A DNA stretch of 64,000 nt from Nitrososphaerota archaeon (GTDB lineage: Archaea; Thermoproteota; Nitrososphaeria; Nitrososphaerales; JACPRH01). Shown one piece after another: positions 42,336 through 50,779 of the stretch (positions within the stretch are counted from its first letter, which is position 1; every line of letters starts with the position of its first letter). The notes beneath the pieces were generated by a model, which ran no database searches, was not told the DNA's origin, and worked only from the letters and a program-made list of their open reading frames with translations. The stretch spans positions 31,777-95,776 of the forward strand of contig JAMCPI010000012.1 of assembly GCA_023379805.1 (NCBI GenBank). The letters are read 5' to 3'. The translations under genes and the position numbers were made by a program.

Positions 42336-42497
42336 CGATCTCTAATTGACTCCTATTTAGGCTCCTTAATTATAAGTATAATGTCGCATTTGAATGCAGG
42401 ACGAGTAGTTATAGATTGCGTGTATTCGTGAGAAGATTGAAGATTCTGTGTTGCGTTCACGACAGGCATTACCAAAGCTAGCTGGAATCCTGAACGC

Positions 42498-42505
42498 TTA
42501 AAAGG
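42498..42505 (+). promoter_or_regulatory. TATA box of CheY-like gene
   Basis: TTAAAAGG lies 31 nt before TTG 42529, consistent with leaderless transcription. Confidence 0.5.
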
Positions 42506-42528
42506 GTTATCCGATACAGTATGGTGAC

Positions 42529-42990
42529 TTGCCCAGCATACTAGTGATCGATGATGATGAATCGATATGTGAGACGCTGAAAGTTATCTTTGAACGCAAC
42601 TCCGCATTCAGGGTGGATGTGGCGAACACTGCTGCAGACGCTATTAAGCTGTCCAAGATGAAGACATACAATGCCGCCTTCATTGACATAAAGCTCCCAG
42701 ATATGAGCGGGGTTGAGCTCCTAAGTAAGCTACGAGATACGGTTCCACGAATGATTAAAATCATGATCACAGGCTACGCGTCATTAGATAACGCGATTGA
42801 GGCGTTAAACCAAGGTGCTGACGCTTACATCAGGAAACCATTCAGACCTGATGAGCTACTCGTGACTCTCAGAGGCAAACTAGAGGCGCAGATGGACGAT
42901 CTGATGATGACGCAGGAACGAATCAGTGACTTCATTAAAGAGCGAGTCAGAGCAATCGAATCTGGAACCAGCGAAAAAAAGGTCATGTAA
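42529..42990 (+). CDS. CheY-like response regulator
   Basis: A single receiver domain: acidic pocket DDDES (8-12), phospho-acceptor D53 in FIDIKLPDMSG, ITGYAS with the conserved Thr/Ser region, and YIRKPF with the conserved Lys. A ~35-residue helical tail (MTQERISDFIKERVRAIES) follows, like the tail of the response regulator at 7991-8644, so both may dock on similar partners. Start is TTG with a TATA box 31 nt upstream. No kinase is adjacent. Confidence 0.9.
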   Translation: MPSILVIDDDESICETLKVIFERNSAFRVDVANTAADAIKLSKMKTYNAAFIDIKLPDMSGVELLSKLRDTVPRMIKIMITGYASLDNAIEALNQGADAYIRKPFRPDELLVTLRGKLEAQMDDLMMTQERISDFIKERVRAIESGTSEKKVM

Positions 42991-43051
42991 CTGCGCTACT
43001 TATACGGTGCTACTATGTGAAAACATAGAGCTAGGCATCCAGATGTATCTG

Positions 43052-43808
43052 TTACTTGACTATTTTTGTGAGAATCTGGGTCAGTAGCACGTTCTCGATT
43101 GGTAGGGAATCGCCGTAGCCAAGACACCTATTCATACCATCTCTAAGCCTGATGTCAGCCAGTTTCTATCAGTTAGGGTAGTCTTCCAGACTCCTATGAT
43201 GAAAAACGATGTGACGGTCAAGGCTATTGAGGCTGTCAGGCTGCTAATTGACTGCTGGATCAGCAGAAATGGGGTAACAGGGATTATGCCTCCTGCAAGA
43301 AATGTTGCGAACATAACGACCCCCCTTGACAGGATGCTCGAACCTCTCTTTGAAGAGCCCAAGTTCCTCTTTCTTCATTGCGTCAAGCAAAGTCTTCTTA
43401 TCATCGACAATTCGGTTAACAATCATGTTAACTTCATTGTCGGTGAAGGCGGCCTTTTTCTGGTAGATGTGGCGAGCCCCTTCCTTCTCTATCTCGGGGA
43501 TCTGCTAATCTCCTGCTCCTCCTTCTTGATTTCGCTTTGGTAATGTTCAATCTCAGATTTTGAAGAGATATACCTCTATCCCTATTGAGATGGCGCCTGC
43601 AATTACTCCGCAGAGGCCTGCGACGATAATGTTGCCCTGAGATAGCGCTCCGCCAGTTACTCCAGCGATAAGCGCAAACATGGATACTGAGCCATCATTG
43701 AAGCCTAAAACTACGCGAACATTGGTCTTATGCCAATGTTCACCCTTCTCAAGATTCCTGCGTGCCTTTGCATCTATCTCGACCCATTTAGATCCTCTGC
43801 TCCAGCTC
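43052..43808 (-). pseudogene. VIT1/CCC1-family transporter gene, shattered
   Basis: Five protein pieces in shifting frames join into one iron/manganese vacuolar-transporter-like protein. They are: HWHKTNVRVVLGFNDGSVSM with GGALSQGNIIVAGLCGVIAG, then YISSKSEIEHYQSEIKKEEQ, then IPEIEKEGARHIYQKKAAF to FEHPVKGG, then VVMFATFLAGGIIPVTPFLL to NWLTSGLEMV, then IENVLLTQILTKIVK. Four frameshifts and one TGA (after EMV, before IGVLATAIPY) are needed. The order and spacing are those of the CCC1 family (DUF125), which exports Fe2+ or Mn2+. No start codon is evident. It is unlikely to make a working protein. Confidence 0.7.
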
Positions 43809-43920
43809 GCTATATGCTAGAATGATCCAAAAATTTCAGATAAACCTTTTCTCAACAATGCATCGCTTAGGTCACATAATAGAGAAAATAAAAAAGAGAC
43901 AACTATGCATGTCATAATGT

Positions 43921-44424
43921 ATGCGGGAAAATTATGAGGCGAGGACGGCGCGCAGTTACGCCCTAGTTGGCTTCATCTTCTATGTCCTGGGAGCCTTAAC
44001 TTCGCTTCTAGGTGCCTTCGGATATGCCTTCTTCATGGGATCTGGGATGATGGGCGGTTTTGCGCCATCTTTCTTTCCCTTCTTTCCTTCGGCATTTCTG
44101 ATCATCTCTTCGGTTCTAGCCGTTTGGTCTTGGGTTACTCTCAACAATATAGATGCAGGCAGGTATCAGGAGGCTCAAACTGCAAGTCTTGTGCTCGGGA
44201 TATTGGGTATCTTCTTCGCTTGGCTTATTGGCGGCATTTTCTTCCTCTTAGCCTACGGTAGGCTAAGCTATGCTATCAGGCATCCGCACGCCACTTTGAA
44301 ATCATCCGTGCCTACTGAGCCTACTGTTGCTCCTCCTGCAACTGGGGCCCGGTTCTGTCCTGAGTGTGGCTCAGCTGTGTCTGAAAGCGACCGCTTCTGT
44401 AGGAACTGCGGAAAAACTCTTTGA
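43921..44424 (+). CDS. Membrane protein with C-terminal zinc ribbon
   Basis: The predicted protein of 167 aa has about four transmembrane segments (residues ~12-35, 42-65, 75-95, 100-125), then a Pro/Thr linker and a zinc ribbon (CPECGSAVSESDRFCRNCG). This layout, membrane helices plus a cytoplasmic zinc ribbon, is common in archaeal DUF-type proteins of unknown role. It is followed by the CBS-domain gene with its own promoter. Confidence 0.72.
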   Translation: MRENYEARTARSYALVGFIFYVLGALTSLLGAFGYAFFMGSGMMGGFAPSFFPFFPSAFLIISSVLAVWSWVTLNNIDAGRYQEAQTASLVLGILGIFFAWLIGGIFFLLAYGRLSYAIRHPHATLKSSVPTEPTVAPPATGARFCPECGSAVSESDRFCRNCGKTL

Positions 44425-44498
44425 AGTTAAGTGAAGAGGCATGTTTGGCTTGAGGTGTGCGGGCGCGGAGTGCCGGTATTTCAGTTACAGGTGAATCC

Positions 44499-44507
44499 TT
44501 AATAGAT
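44499..44507 (+). promoter_or_regulatory. TATA box of CBS-domain gene
   Basis: TTAATAGAT lies 29 nt before GTG 44528, which supports GTG as the start over TTG 44522. Confidence 0.45.
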
Positions 44508-44527
44508 CGCGAAGCAATCTATTGTAT

Positions 44528-45313
44528 GTGTCGATATCAATCACACCAGTCTCATCTCTGTCGGTCTCAGACTACATGAGCCGAAATCCGGTTACAGTTC
44601 CTTCTACAGTGAGGTTAAACGAGGTGGTGGAGATAATGGCTGCACGACAGATAGGTTCAGTTATCGTCACACGAGAAGACTCGCCAGCTGGAGTCGTAAC
44701 GGAGCGCGAGATTATTCGAGAGGTGGTTAGGGCCGGCGTGCTTCCCTCAGACATGACAGCGGAGCGAATTATGACACCTTCCTTTGTTCGCATAAAGCCC
44801 GAATCCTCAGTTGAGGACGCTGCCCGAGAAATGATGGCTAGAAAGGGGCGTCTACTAGTCTTCGACGGCGAGGCACTAGTAGGTATCCTGACCAGCACAG
44901 ATCTGGTTCGTGCATTCACAAAAAGCACTCTAAACCCCCCAGTAAAGGATGCTGCTACTATGCACATCCTCACCGCTGCAGCTGATGAAACAGTTGCTTC
45001 AGCGGTTAAGTTGATGTTTGATAAACGGGTGGGGAGCCTCCTCATAACTGAACGCGATCAGCCTACAGCCATCTTCACTGAACGCGATCTTCTCACACGT
45101 GTTCTAGATGCTGGAGAAAGCCTCAACCGCCGCGTAGGTGACTTCGCCTCTAAACCGCTCATAGACTTACCCCTGGAATCAAGTGCCCGAAATGCAGCTG
45201 TTTTGATGACTGAGCGCAAGATCAAGCGGCTGCCTCTTCGCAGTGGCGACAAAATAGTAGGTATTGTGACTGCTCGAGACCTCGTTGAGATGTTCACGAA
45301 AACCTATAGCTAA
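44528..45313 (+). CDS. Four-CBS-domain protein
   Basis: The protein contains four tandem CBS motifs (residues ~12-65, 75-130, 140-195, 205-260), recognisable as repeated VSDYMSRNPVTVP, AERIMTPSFVRIKPE and paired I-T-x-R-D-L type ends (TEREII, TSTDLV, TERDLL, TARDLV). CBS pairs bind adenosine nucleotides (AMP, ATP, SAM, NADH) and regulate partners. No effector domain is fused, so it probably acts on another protein. GTG 44528 is chosen by TATA spacing. Confidence 0.85.
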   Translation: MSISITPVSSLSVSDYMSRNPVTVPSTVRLNEVVEIMAARQIGSVIVTREDSPAGVVTEREIIREVVRAGVLPSDMTAERIMTPSFVRIKPESSVEDAAREMMARKGRLLVFDGEALVGILTSTDLVRAFTKSTLNPPVKDAATMHILTAAADETVASAVKLMFDKRVGSLLITERDQPTAIFTERDLLTRVLDAGESLNRRVGDFASKPLIDLPLESSARNAAVLMTERKIKRLPLRSGDKIVGIVTARDLVEMFTKTYS

Positions 45314-45529
45314 TCCGCATCTGAATCAGGTTGATCCTAACTACCGTTGCGCTGCAAAAGTGAATGTAGCGCAGGTAGACCTGATGCTAGATGCCAAAAC
45401 GGGCGCTGTTAAGTTATCGGTTGATGGTGAACAGATTTCACGCTCAATCAACCACCAACTTAACAGAGCGCCAAAACGAAATAGTTTTATTTGCCTCCAA
45501 CTTTACCCTTGTATAGGAAAAGGTTCGGC
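45314..45529. other. Leader region before cysteine synthase
   Basis: No gene is supported here; overlapping frames in this stretch lack protein character. It holds the probable promoter TTTTATTTG (45485-45493) of the leader ORF and cysteine synthase. Confidence 0.4.
45485..45493 (+). promoter_or_regulatory. TATA element before Cys-rich leader ORF
   Basis: TTTTATTTG lies 37-45 nt before the leader ATG at 45530 and would serve both it and the downstream cysteine synthase. Confidence 0.4.
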
Positions 45530-45595
45530 ATGGACCACAACAATGCGACAGCTTTATCTTCTGCATGTTGTTGTTGTAGTCTGAACCAGCCTTAG
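45530..45595 (+). CDS. Putative polycysteine leader peptide (21 aa)
   Basis: ATG 45530 opens a 21-codon frame encoding MDHNNATALSSA, then four consecutive Cys codons (TGT at 45566-45577), then SLNQP and TAG. It ends 31 nt before the start of a cysteine synthase gene. Short ORFs with runs of Cys codons before cysteine-metabolism genes act as cysteine-responsive attenuators in mycobacteria. Stalling at Cys codons when cysteinyl-tRNA is low could alter the structure of the following hairpin. This is an inference from position and codons; TTG-repeat DNA could give the run by chance. Confidence 0.5.
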   Translation: MDHNNATALSSACCCCSLNQP

Positions 45596-45604
45596 CCTCA
45601 AGTT

Positions 45605-45622
45605 AGAAGAACAATTTCTTCT
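45605..45622 (+). promoter_or_regulatory. Hairpin just before cysteine synthase start
   Basis: AGAAGAA and TTCTTCT form a perfect 7-bp stem with a CAAT loop, between the leader-ORF stop and the GTG at 45627. It could control ribosome access or termination. The AU-rich stem is weak. Confidence 0.4.
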
Positions 45623-45626
45623 TTCG

Positions 45627-46664
45627 GTGGTTATATTGGCTGTAAAAACAATATCTCAGAGTATATTCCGCAATATCGGGCAAACACCCCTCATTCCTCT
45701 GGAGAATGTTGGGTCAGGAGCGTTGAAGCTATACGCGAAGCTGGAGTGGTATAACCCCTTCGGCTCGCTGAAAGATAGGCCTGCCTACTGGATGATTCAG
45801 GCCGCTGAGCGTCAAGGACTTCTTCGACGCGGGGAATCAATAGTTATTGAGCCTACATCGGGGAATACTGGTGTTGCTCTGGCAGGAATCTGCTCAGCGC
45901 TCGGCTATCAGATAGAGGTGATTGTGCCTAGGCGGGTTAGTCAAGAGACGAAAGCTGTTCTCAGATCTTTAGGTGCCAAGCTACTTGAAGCGGACGATGA
46001 TCTATGCCCACGTGTTGGGGCTGGCACTGATCAGGCTATTGCTCTAGCTAATGCTATTGTGAAGGGGCGTCCAGGCAAGTACTTTATGCCGAATCAATAT
46101 GAGAATGAAGCTAACTTCCGTGCGCATTATGAGACAACCGGGCCAGAGTTATGGCGGGAGACCGATGGCAAAATCACTCACTTCATAACTGGAATGGGGA
46201 CAGGTGGCACCATTACGGGTGTCTCGACGTATCTTAAGGAGCAGAACCCTTCAGTTAAGGTCGTAGGTGTGCAGCCGCAGAAGAATCATCACCTTCAGGG
46301 GTTAAGGAATCTTGATGAGTCGCTTATGCCTGATCTGTTGAAGCGACGCGTAAGCGTAATTGATGAGAAGGTTACCGTCTCTGACGCGGAGGCGTTCAGC
46401 GCTATATCGTTTGCTGCGAAGAAGGAGAACCTCTTTCTCGGCCCGTCTTCAGGAGCTACGTTGAGCGCTGCTCTAGGTTTGGCTGACTGCGTAAAGGATG
46501 GTGAGGGTGGTGTGGCTGTTGTGATATTTGGTGATAGCGGTCACAAGTATTGGAGTATCTTTGATGAATTTGGGGTGTTTACGAAGGATGAGTTTGAGCG
46601 GCTTCGTAATGGTGCTCGGTTCGTTTCTAAGCCATTGTTTCTCGACGCTGTCTCAAACAATTGA
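45627..46664 (+). CDS. Cysteine synthase family PLP enzyme
   Basis: This fold-type II PLP enzyme likely makes cysteine from O-acetyl- or O-phosphoserine and sulfide. It begins like CysK/CysM (IGQTPLIPLENV). The PLP Lys is in NPFGSLKDRP (residue ~50), TSGNTGV binds the substrate carboxylate, and GTGGTITG holds the PLP phosphate (residues ~190). GPSSGA near 285 binds the PLP ring. About 345 aa is a little longer than CysK, nearer archaeal and CysM-type forms. Start is GTG 45627 or TTG 45636. A tiny polycysteine ORF and a hairpin precede it, suggesting attenuation by cysteine supply. Confidence 0.88.
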   Translation: MVILAVKTISQSIFRNIGQTPLIPLENVGSGALKLYAKLEWYNPFGSLKDRPAYWMIQAAERQGLLRRGESIVIEPTSGNTGVALAGICSALGYQIEVIVPRRVSQETKAVLRSLGAKLLEADDDLCPRVGAGTDQAIALANAIVKGRPGKYFMPNQYENEANFRAHYETTGPELWRETDGKITHFITGMGTGGTITGVSTYLKEQNPSVKVVGVQPQKNHHLQGLRNLDESLMPDLLKRRVSVIDEKVTVSDAEAFSAISFAAKKENLFLGPSSGATLSAALGLADCVKDGEGGVAVVIFGDSGHKYWSIFDEFGVFTKDEFERLRNGARFVSKPLFLDAVSNN

Positions 46665-46772
46665 TGATAACGTAGGTTATACTTATTAGCATAGGGGGAT
46701 TCTAAATAGTCGATGATCAGATTTATAGCCCGCCGGATCGGAGAAAGAGGCTGCGGAAAACAGGAGACTGAA

Positions 46773-46780
46773 GGAGGAGG
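46773..46780 (+). promoter_or_regulatory. Strong Shine-Dalgarno of Mrp gene
   Basis: GGAGGAGG ends 11 nt before ATG 46792, unlike the mostly leaderless neighbours, so this gene is translated from a leadered mRNA. Confidence 0.55.
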
Positions 46781-46791
46781 GAGAAGGCACG

Positions 46792-48009
46792 ATGGTTCTG
46801 AGTAATGAGTCAGTTATGGCTGCTCTGAAACCGGTGATTGATCCTGAGATTGGGATGAGCATAGTTGACTTGGGTATGGTGAAGGACGTTAAGGTGGCGG
46901 GTGACGATGTTTACGTTAAGATTGCGCTCACAGTTTCCGGGTGTCCCCTTGTAGGTCAGATTCGTGAAGATGTTAAAACGGTTTTGAAGGACGCCTCGGC
47001 GGTTAACGTGGAGTTCATCACGATGACGGATTCGGAACGTGAAACGGTTAGGGAGAGAATTCGGGAAAGAATGGAGAGTGAGAGGCAGGCGCAGCCGCAG
47101 GGAGCGGAATCAGCGGGTCAGGCGGCGGAGGGCGAAGAGGCTGAGGAGGGTCAACGTCCGATTACCTATAGCAATAAGCAGCCTGTAACCGGTATCACGC
47201 AGCTAGTGAAGCCTGGGATTAGGAGCGTGATAGCAATTGCTTCAGGTAAGGGTGGGGTCGGCAAGTCATTTGTGACAGGTATGCTTGCTTCGGAGCTTGC
47301 TAGACAGGGCTACTTGGTGGGTGTCTTAGATGCTGATATTACTGGTCCCAGTATGGCGAAGATATTCGGTTTGAGCGGTCGGCTGAAAGGCGGGCCTGAG
47401 GGTGTGATCCCTGCTGTGACTAAGCTCGGAATCAAGGTGATGTCAATGAACTTGGTTTTGGAGAAGCCTGAGGATGCGTTGGTGTGGCGGGGTCCAATAT
47501 TGAACAGCGTGATTCGCCAGATGTACACCGATGTGGACTGGGGGGATCTGCACTTTCTGCTGATCGATCTGCCTCCAGGTACGAGTGACGCTCCCCTAAC
47601 GGTATATCAGTCGATGCCTGTTAACGGGGTAGTTATCGTGTCTACACCGCAAGATTTGGCATCTATGATTGTAAAGAAAGCAATTAAAATGGCTAAGACG
47701 ATGAAAATCCCGGTCCTCGGCCTAACTGAGAACATGAGTTACCTAAAGTGCCCCGCCTGCGGAGAACAACTCCAAATCTTCGGTCCATCAAGAGGTGAAG
47801 CGCACGCTAAGGAAACGGACATCCCGTACCTCGGAGCAATTCCGCTAGACCCGAAGATCCCTGAGCTCTCAGACAAAGGTCAGCTTGAGGATTACGAGTC
47901 ACCTGAAGTGAAACAGGTCGCGAAAAACATTCTGCAGAACCTCGAGTCACTCCCGGCAGAGTCTACTGCACAACCCGCCGCAGGGTCGGAGAGTAACCCT
48001 CAAAGCTAA
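46792..48009 (+). CDS. mrp: Mrp/ApbC family Fe-S cluster carrier ATPase
   Basis: A P-loop ATPase that carries and hands over Fe-S clusters. Residues ~1-85 form a MIP18/DUF59 domain (LKPVIDPEIGMSIVDLGMVK, with SGCPL). An acidic Gln/Glu-rich linker follows. The ATPase domain (~145-390) has the deviant Walker A GKGGVGKS, and a C-terminal CPAC binds the cluster at a dimer interface. The order DUF59-ATPase is typical of archaeal ApbC/NBP35. A strong SD precedes it. It would supply the many Fe-S enzymes of this organism. Confidence 0.93.
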   Translation: MVLSNESVMAALKPVIDPEIGMSIVDLGMVKDVKVAGDDVYVKIALTVSGCPLVGQIREDVKTVLKDASAVNVEFITMTDSERETVRERIRERMESERQAQPQGAESAGQAAEGEEAEEGQRPITYSNKQPVTGITQLVKPGIRSVIAIASGKGGVGKSFVTGMLASELARQGYLVGVLDADITGPSMAKIFGLSGRLKGGPEGVIPAVTKLGIKVMSMNLVLEKPEDALVWRGPILNSVIRQMYTDVDWGDLHFLLIDLPPGTSDAPLTVYQSMPVNGVVIVSTPQDLASMIVKKAIKMAKTMKIPVLGLTENMSYLKCPACGEQLQIFGPSRGEAHAKETDIPYLGAIPLDPKIPELSDKGQLEDYESPEVKQVAKNILQNLESLPAESTAQPAAGSESNPQS

Positions 48010-48137
48010 ATGCCGCGAAGCTACAGTGTAGATGCGATTAAGGGTCTTCTAGTAACCTGTATCAGCAAGGATTAAACTGTTTCAGGCAACTATCATACAC
48101 TGTTTCAAACCATATGCCCGCCAGAGGTCATCAAATA

Positions 48138-49085
48138 ATGAAAAGAAATGAGCTAATATTAGTCGCGGTGGCCGTTACAGCACTAATCGCTGTGACATCC
48201 TGGGCGACATACGCGAACGGCTTAGTGCAGTACTGGTCACCACGATATCAGCAGAATCAAGGATACGGCCCCGGAGGCGGCATGATGGGTGGCATTGGTG
48301 GAATGATGGGCGGCTACTCCAACCAGGGCTACCAGCAGGCAGCACCTAACCAGCCTCAGCAGTACTATGGACAAGGCATGATGGGTGGAGGCGCAAGAGG
48401 CGGAATGATGAGCGGAGGCTACCAAACTCAAACTGGTCAAGGAACAGCAAACCAGTCCCTAGCACACTGCAGCGGTGCAGCAGCGGGAGGCATGATGGGC
48501 GGCAGTGGCGGGATGATGGGTAGTGGCGGTATGATGAGCGGCGGAATGATGAGCGGTTACTATCAGAAGGTTCCAACCGCCCTGACACACGCCCAGGCTG
48601 AGCAGATTGCGAACAACTTTCTGGCTTCTCTGAACAACTCTAGCCTCACTATAGGTGATTTTGACGAGTACTCCAACAACTTCTACCTGTCAATTGTGGA
48701 CAACCGCACAGGTAACGGTGTACTAGAGGTTCTTATCGACCGTTTCACCGGCTCAGTTCATCCAGAACCCCAAAGTATGATGTGGAACATAGGGTACGGA
48801 GGCATGAGCAGTATGATGGGTGGCGGAGGTATGATGGGAGGTAGTTACTACACGGGCAACGGCACAGTGACAGTTACACCGGATCAGGCTAAGAAGATCG
48901 CGCAGGAATTTCTTAACGTCACTTACCCTGGAACAACAGTCGGTGATGTGGAAACATTCCCAGGATACTATACTATTGAGACAACTCTCAACGGACAAAC
49001 CTACGGGATGCTCAGCATCAACGGCTACACAGGCGCAATCTGGTATCACACTTGGCACGGCATGTTCATCGCTGCACTAAAGTAG
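48138..49085 (+). CDS. Secreted Met/Gly-rich protein with two PepSY-like domains
   Basis: MKRNELILVAVAVTALIAVT is a signal peptide; I chose ATG 48138 over 48114. Residues ~35-150 are a Gly/Met/Gln low-complexity region with repeated GGMMGG and MMSGG blocks. Two ~75-residue PepSY-like domains follow (ALTHAQAEQIANNFLASLNN then VTPDQAKKIAQEFLNVTYPG), separated by another GGMMGG block. Met clusters outside the cell often bind copper or silver through thioether sulfur. Function is unknown; a periplasmic copper-binding or envelope protein is a reasonable guess. Confidence 0.72.
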   Translation: MKRNELILVAVAVTALIAVTSWATYANGLVQYWSPRYQQNQGYGPGGGMMGGIGGMMGGYSNQGYQQAAPNQPQQYYGQGMMGGGARGGMMSGGYQTQTGQGTANQSLAHCSGAAAGGMMGGSGGMMGSGGMMSGGMMSGYYQKVPTALTHAQAEQIANNFLASLNNSSLTIGDFDEYSNNFYLSIVDNRTGNGVLEVLIDRFTGSVHPEPQSMMWNIGYGGMSSMMGGGGMMGGSYYTGNGTVTVTPDQAKKIAQEFLNVTYPGTTVGDVETFPGYYTIETTLNGQTYGMLSINGYTGAIWYHTWHGMFIAALK

Positions 49086-49302
49086 AGCGGAGAAGAGCAG
49101 AAAAGAACACCGAAGCAACTGCGTAGACGCAGGTTTACGTCAGTTAACGCGTAGGAAACTGGAGTTAAGCTCACGAAGGAGTAGTCAGATTTCCTGATGA
49201 GTGAGCCAGACTATCAAGTCACTGGTTGGCGCCACGCGGGCAGCTCGTTAAAGTTTTTGGGATCTATGTTTGTTTGATTACTGGATGTGTATTGTATTAG
49301 CA

Positions 49303-50163
49303 TCAGTCAAAAGGCATCATGACTTTAGCAATCTCGTTAACTACGTCGGTTGCCACTAGGTGCATTCCTAGTTTGCTTGCAGCCGCTTCGCCTGCGAGAC
49401 CGTTGAAGTAGGCTCCTAGTGATGCTGCGTCGAAGGGGTCCAATCCTTTTGCCATAAGCCCTGCCACAATGCCTGCTAAGACATCACCTGTTCCGCCGAC
49501 CGTCATTGCGGGCGTGCCTCGGTCGTTAATGGCTACGCGTTTTCCGTCAGAGATTATGCTGGTGTGTCCTTTGAGAAGGATTACTAAGCCGCTCTTGCTT
49601 GCTAGTTCTCTGACCTGATCTACTCTAGATTCGATTGACTTTTCAGGCTCGACGTTGAAGATCCGTTTGAATTCACCTGCGTGAGGTGTGATCACTGCCT
49701 GCATGTTCTTGGCCGCTTCCAATGCAGGGGTTCTCAGCGCATCTGCGTCGAGAAGTATCTTGCTGCCCTTCAGCTTAAGCTCGGAGACCATCTTTACGAC
49801 CCCGTCCATTGTCTGCCGCCCAAGCCCTGGTCCAATCACAGTTGCATTGATCTTCTCCTCAGGTATCCACTTCATGACCTTGTTGACTGCCCCAACGGTT
49901 AGCTTGACATCAGGTCTGGGAACTACTATCAGGTTCGGTGACAGGGCTCTAACGGCAGCGGCGTTGGACTCAGGGATGCAGAGATATACGAGGTCAACTC
50001 CGGAGCGTTCCGCTGCTGTAGCTGATAGGTAGGGTGCACCGTGATACAGCCAGCTGCCTCCTACTACAAGAACAATGCCGTTGTCACCTTTATGGGAGTC
50101 AACTGCGCGATGCTTTAGAAGCCGTCTGGCCGTTTCTTCCGAGACTTTGGGGGCATCAGTCAC
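49303..50163 (-). CDS. nnrD: ADP-dependent (S)-NAD(P)H-hydrate dehydratase
   Basis: NnrD repairs damaged NADHX/NADPHX by ADP-driven dehydration. The ribokinase-like core has HKGDNGIVLVVGGS near residue 24, VIGPGLGRQTMDG near 113, ITPHAGEFKRIF near 156, and GTPAMTVGGTGDVLAGIVAGL with the catalytic Asp in GTGD. The length is 286 aa, lacking the N-terminal epimerase half, which is often fused in other archaea. It is third in a minus-strand set with Apt and MTA phosphorylase (gap 60 nt). Confidence 0.92.
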   Translation of the reverse strand: MTDAPKVSEETARRLLKHRAVDSHKGDNGIVLVVGGSWLYHGAPYLSATAAERSGVDLVYLCIPESNAAAVRALSPNLIVVPRPDVKLTVGAVNKVMKWIPEEKINATVIGPGLGRQTMDGVVKMVSELKLKGSKILLDADALRTPALEAAKNMQAVITPHAGEFKRIFNVEPEKSIESRVDQVRELASKSGLVILLKGHTSIISDGKRVAINDRGTPAMTVGGTGDVLAGIVAGLMAKGLDPFDAASLGAYFNGLAGEAAASKLGMHLVATDVVNEIAKVMMPFD

Positions 50164-50222
50164 TTCAAAACCACTCTACTGCGCTACTGCTTGCCCACTG
50201 GATACCTGAACCATCTTTTAAG

Positions 50223-50756
50223 CTAAGCTTCATCGTAGCCGAGCAACGTGAAGACGTCGTAGCCTTCAAGCTTTCTTCGGCCGTTTAATGGTCTAAGCTC
50301 GATGATGAAGTCGATATCGACCACCTTCCCACCCAGCATCTCTACCAGTTTAGATGCGGCTTTGGCGGTTCCGCCGGTGGCTAGAAGATCGTCGATAATT
50401 GCTACGCGTTGCCCCTGCTTAATTGCGTCAGCATGCATCTCAACGGTTTCGCTTCCGTATTCGAGATCGTACGAGGTGGTGATGGTGCGGAATGGTAGTT
50501 TTTGCTTCTTTCTGACTGGGACGAAGGCTGCGCCAATGTTGTAGGCGACTGGTGATCCAAATATGAAGCCTCTCGCCTCAATTCCTACGATGACGTCAAC
50601 CTTCTTCTGTTTGCATCGTTCAGTGAAGGAGTCGACTACGTATCGGAATGCTTCGGGGTCTTGCAGTAACGTAGTTATGTCGCGGAAGAGTATACCAGGC
50701 TTCGGGAAGTCTGGGATCGTCCTTATTCTCTTCGCAAGATCAATCTTTTTAGTCAA
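50223..50756 (-). CDS. apt: Adenine phosphoribosyltransferase
   Basis: Apt converts adenine and PRPP to AMP. The type I phosphoribosyltransferase core has GILFRDITTLL at the N-terminus, IVGIEARGFIFG (adenine and PRPP pyrophosphate loop), and AIIDDLLATGGTAKA, the PRPP-binding DDxxxTGGT motif. The 177-aa length is standard. It lies 23 nt after MTA phosphorylase, which produces adenine, so the two form a coherent salvage operon. Confidence 0.94.
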   Translation of the reverse strand: MTKKIDLAKRIRTIPDFPKPGILFRDITTLLQDPEAFRYVVDSFTERCKQKKVDVIVGIEARGFIFGSPVAYNIGAAFVPVRKKQKLPFRTITTSYDLEYGSETVEMHADAIKQGQRVAIIDDLLATGGTAKAASKLVEMLGGKVVDIDFIIELRPLNGRRKLEGYDVFTLLGYDEA

Positions 50757-50779
50757 TTCGATCGATGCCTCCTAACTCG

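Noticed and set aside
20760..43808. TGA recoded as tryptophan throughout
   Set aside because: Intact genes such as the response regulator at 7991 and mer end with TGA, so TGA is a normal stop here.
45285..45584. 99-codon plus-strand frame after the CBS gene
   Set aside because: It starts inside the CBS gene and has no protein-like composition; the same bases hold the promoter and leader ORF of cysteine synthase.
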